From an uncultured Actinomycetes bacterium (GTDB lineage Bacteria > Actinomycetota > Actinomycetes > Nanopelagicales > Nanopelagicaceae), in contig CAIUHY010000010.1 in the NCBI GenBank assembly GCA_903899145.1, forward strand, positions 1-8,554: a stretch of DNA of 8,554 bases, in the 5' to 3' direction. The translations under genes were made by a program, and so were the position numbers. The notes under the pieces were generated by a model. It made no database searches, was not told the DNA's origin, and saw only the letters and a list, made by a program, of their open reading frames with translations. Position 1 is the stretch's first letter. Each line of letters opens with the position of its first letter. This document shows positions 6,651 to 8,554 of the stretch, piece after piece.

Positions 6651-7779
6651 GGGCGCCTCGCGAAGCTGAAGACTTAGCCATCATCTCTGCGAAATGATCA
6701 AATAGATACTGAGCATCATGGGGGCCAGCTGCTGCTTCTGGGTGGTACTGAACACTAAATGCTGGGCGTTCTAATAACTCCAAACCCTCAACGACGCCAT
6801 CATTAAGACATATGTGGCTAACAAATCCAGAACCAAACACGGTTGCAAAGTTGCCCTCAATAGGCGCAGCAACAGCAAATCCATGATTATGTGCTGTTAT
6901 CTCGACTTTACTTGTCTTTATATTCTTAACTGGTTGATTGATTCCACGGTGGCCAAAAGGCAACTTATATGTATTGAAGCCTAATGCACGACCAAGAATT
7001 TGATGACCAAAGCAAATTCCAAATATAGGAATTGATTTTGTAAGAAATTCACGAACAAGAGCCACGGTTGCAGTCATTGTTGCAGGATCCCCAGGGCCGT
7101 TGGAGATAAATAAACCATCTGGGTTGATGCTCATAATTTCATCACTCGTTGCGTCTATTGGGAATACATGAACTTCTATACCCCTCTGCGCCATAGAACG
7201 AGGTGTTGCACGCTTAATACCGAGATCAAGTGCTGCTACGATAAATTTTTTCTCAACGCCTTTTGGTACTCCAACAACATACTTCTTAGGAGTCGTGACA
7301 TCTTTCGCTAAAAATGCCCCTGACATCTGCTCAGAACCACGAACTTTAATAACCATCTCATCACGTGACAATTCTGTTCCAGAAAATATGCCCACTCTCA
7401 TTGCACCACGATCGCGCAGATGACGCGTAATTGCTCGTGTATCAACACCTTGAATACCAACTACACCTGACTTAATTAACGCATCTTCTAGCGAATAGCC
7501 TGAACGCCAATTACTCACGCGAGGAGAGGGATTTCTAACGACAAAACCAGCAACCCAAATACGATCCGATTCCATATCAAAATCATTCATTCCCGTATTG
7601 CCTATATGAGGCGACGTCATGATGACAATTTGCTTGTGATATGAAGGATCGGTCAGGGTTTCTTGGTATCCAGTCATTCCCGTGGAGAAGACAGCTTCAC
7701 CAAATGTTTCACCAGTTGCTGCCCAACTTGAGCCTTGAAATATAGTTCCATCATCTAGGACTAGGTAAGCATTACTCAT
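6643..7779 (-). CDS. carA: Carbamoyl-phosphate synthase, small (glutaminase) subunit
   Basis: Hydrolyses glutamine and passes ammonia to CarB. The 378-residue protein has the N-terminal CPSase small-chain domain (about 1-150: LDDGTIFQGSS, FSTGMTGYQETLTDPSY, GVDTRAITRHLRDRG). The C-terminal class I glutamine amidotransferase domain (about 178-370) has LDLGIK, the oxyanion segment SNGPGDP (226-232), the nucleophile C256 in GICFGHQ, GHRGINQPV, HNHGFAV and the catalytic H346/E348 in QYHPEA. All catalytic residues are present and the length is typical (E. coli 382). The ATG at 7779-7777 has a good SD (AGGGAG, 7790-7785, five-base spacer) and overlaps the pyrC stop by 8 nt (ATGAGTAA). The end overlaps carB by 8 nt, which fits equal synthesis of the two subunits of one complex. 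Confidence 0.99.
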   Translation of the reverse strand: MSNAYLVLDDGTIFQGSSWAATGETFGEAVFSTGMTGYQETLTDPSYHKQIVIMTSPHIGNTGMNDFDMESDRIWVAGFVVRNPSPRVSNWRSGYSLEDALIKSGVVGIQGVDTRAITRHLRDRGAMRVGIFSGTELSRDEMVIKVRGSEQMSGAFLAKDVTTPKKYVVGVPKGVEKKFIVAALDLGIKRATPRSMAQRGIEVHVFPIDATSDEIMSINPDGLFISNGPGDPATMTATVALVREFLTKSIPIFGICFGHQILGRALGFNTYKLPFGHRGINQPVKNIKTSKVEITAHNHGFAVAAPIEGNFATVFGSGFVSHICLNDGVVEGLELLERPAFSVQYHPEAAAGPHDAQYLFDHFAEMMAKSSASRGAHA

Positions 7780-8554
7780 ATTTACTCCCTGTCAAAGCGC
7801 CATTTGCTAACACATGCACTCCGTTAAAGAAAGTATCAGTGACTTTACCTATAAGTTCATGACCATGAAATGGAGTATTCCTGCTCTTTGATAAAGATTG
7901 CCCGCGATCAACTTTCCAGCGAGCTTCGGTATCAATCACAGCTAGATTCGCATGAGCTCCGACACCAATAACGCCATGGTTTACATATCCACCAATACTT
8001 GCTGGCTTAGTAGACATGCGAATGGCAAGTGATTGCCAATCCATTAATTTTGTTGCAATCATCGCCGTTGCTGTAACAGACAATGCAGTCTCAAGGCCGA
8101 TCATTCCAAATGCTGCCGCGATCCATTCGCAATCTTTATCTTCTGCTGCGTGCGGAGCATGATCTGTTGCAACAATATCGATCGTTCCATCCGCCAATCC
8201 TTCGCGAAGTGCTTGAACATCATCAATAGTGCGAAGCGGAGGATTTACTTTATAAACAGGGTCATAACTTTCAACCAGTTCATCAGTGAGCATTAAGTGA
8301 TGAGGAGTGACTTCAGCTGTGACACTCATTCCTTGTGACTTAGCCCAACGAACAATTTCTACTCCGCCCCGTGTGCTCAAGTGACAGATATGCAATCTAC
8401 TCTTTACTTGGTCAGCAAGGAGAATATCTCTGGCAATAATTGATGTCTCAGCAACAGCTGGCCAGCCCGTAAGTCCAAGCTTTCCCGAAACTATTCCCTC
8501 ATTCATCTGTGCATTCTTTGTAAGTAGTGGCTCCTGGGCATGCTGGGCGATTAC
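7772..8554 (-). CDS. pyrC: Dihydroorotase, class I (C-terminal part, 5' end outside window)
   Basis: Cyclises N-carbamoyl-aspartate to dihydroorotate, the third step of the pathway. The reading frame is open to the window edge, giving 260 residues of an enzyme usually near 430; the N-terminal HxH metal motif and start codon are missing. An ATG at 8506 is internal: the codons before it read IAQHAQEPLLTKNAQ, which matches the family. Numbered from the window edge, visible active-site elements are H5 (AQHAQ), H58 in CHLST, EVTPHH (81-86), YKVNPPLRT and D131 in ATDHAPH; H5, H58 and D131 fit the positions of metal-binding or catalytic residues in Bacillus-type class I dihydroorotases. The closing NTPFHGHELIGKV strand is also typical. 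The stop TAA lies inside the carA start (8 nt overlap). In related operons pyrR and pyrB lie upstream, beyond this window. Confidence 0.97.
   Translation of the reverse strand, partial: VIAQHAQEPLLTKNAQMNEGIVSGKLGLTGWPAVAETSIIARDILLADQVKSRLHICHLSTRGGVEIVRWAKSQGMSVTAEVTPHHLMLTDELVESYDPVYKVNPPLRTIDDVQALREGLADGTIDIVATDHAPHAAEDKDCEWIAAAFGMIGLETALSVTATAMIATKLMDWQSLAIRMSTKPASIGGYVNHGVIGVGAHANLAVIDTEARWKVDRGQSLSKSRNTPFHGHELIGKVTDTFFNGVHVLANGALTGSKYE

Noticed and set aside
8504..8506. ATG at 8506 as the real start of pyrC
   Set aside because: The frame stays open to the window edge and the upstream codons encode conserved dihydroorotase sequence with a probable metal-ligand His.
1..8554. A defence, mobile or otherwise undescribed multi-gene system
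   Set aside because: All genes are recognisable housekeeping pyrimidine or nucleotide genes in a conserved order. No transposase, integrase, direct-repeat array, tRNA or unassigned gene is present.

Overview
This window is a tightly packed de novo pyrimidine (UMP) biosynthesis operon read entirely from the minus strand. It ends in a guanylate kinase gene that carries an actinobacterial nucleoid-protein domain at its N-terminus. In transcription order (high to low coordinates) the genes are pyrC (5' part outside the window), carA, carB, pyrK, pyrD, pyrF and a mIHF-domain/guanylate kinase fusion. I see no RNA genes, mobile elements, CRISPR arrays, terminators or repeats. Apart from the first 15 bases, which follow the gmk stop codon, the whole window is coding.

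Organism: the pyrimidine genes running into pyrF, mIHF and gmk match the actinobacterial arrangement known from Streptomyces and Mycobacterium, and the mIHF domain itself is found in Actinobacteria. The base composition looks moderate (mid-40s % GC by eye, not computed), and every junction overlaps or abuts. That combination suggests a small-genome, streamlined actinobacterium, for example a freshwater acI/Nanopelagicales-type lineage. The lineage assignment is inference.

Layout: the pyrC C-terminal part occupies 7772-8554, carA 6643-7779, carB 3381-6650, pyrK 2520-3380, pyrD 1579-2523, pyrF 888-1586 and mIHF-gmk 16-891. Junctions are 8 nt overlap (pyrC/carA), 8 nt (carA/carB), 0 nt with stop and start codons adjacent and in frame (carB/pyrK), 4 nt (pyrK/pyrD), 8 nt (pyrD/pyrF) and 4 nt (pyrF/gmk). 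This implies one polycistronic message with translational coupling. The promoter, and probably pyrR/pyrB, lie beyond the high-coordinate end; rpoZ is the usual next gene beyond the low-coordinate end.

How the genes work together: CarAB makes carbamoyl phosphate from glutamine, bicarbonate and ATP. After the PyrB step (not in the window), PyrC forms dihydroorotate. The PyrD-PyrK complex oxidises it to orotate with NAD+. PyrE (not in the window) makes OMP, and PyrF decarboxylates OMP to UMP. Gmk works in the purine branch (GMP to GDP).

The pathway itself is ordinary. The most notable point is the mIHF-Gmk fusion. At the domain junction it contains a Shine-Dalgarno-like AAAGGAG six bases before an in-frame GTG, which could also give a free-standing guanylate kinase. 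Secondary points are a type I OMP decarboxylase and a class 1B, PyrK-dependent dihydroorotate dehydrogenase, where the best known actinobacteria use type II and class 2 enzymes.
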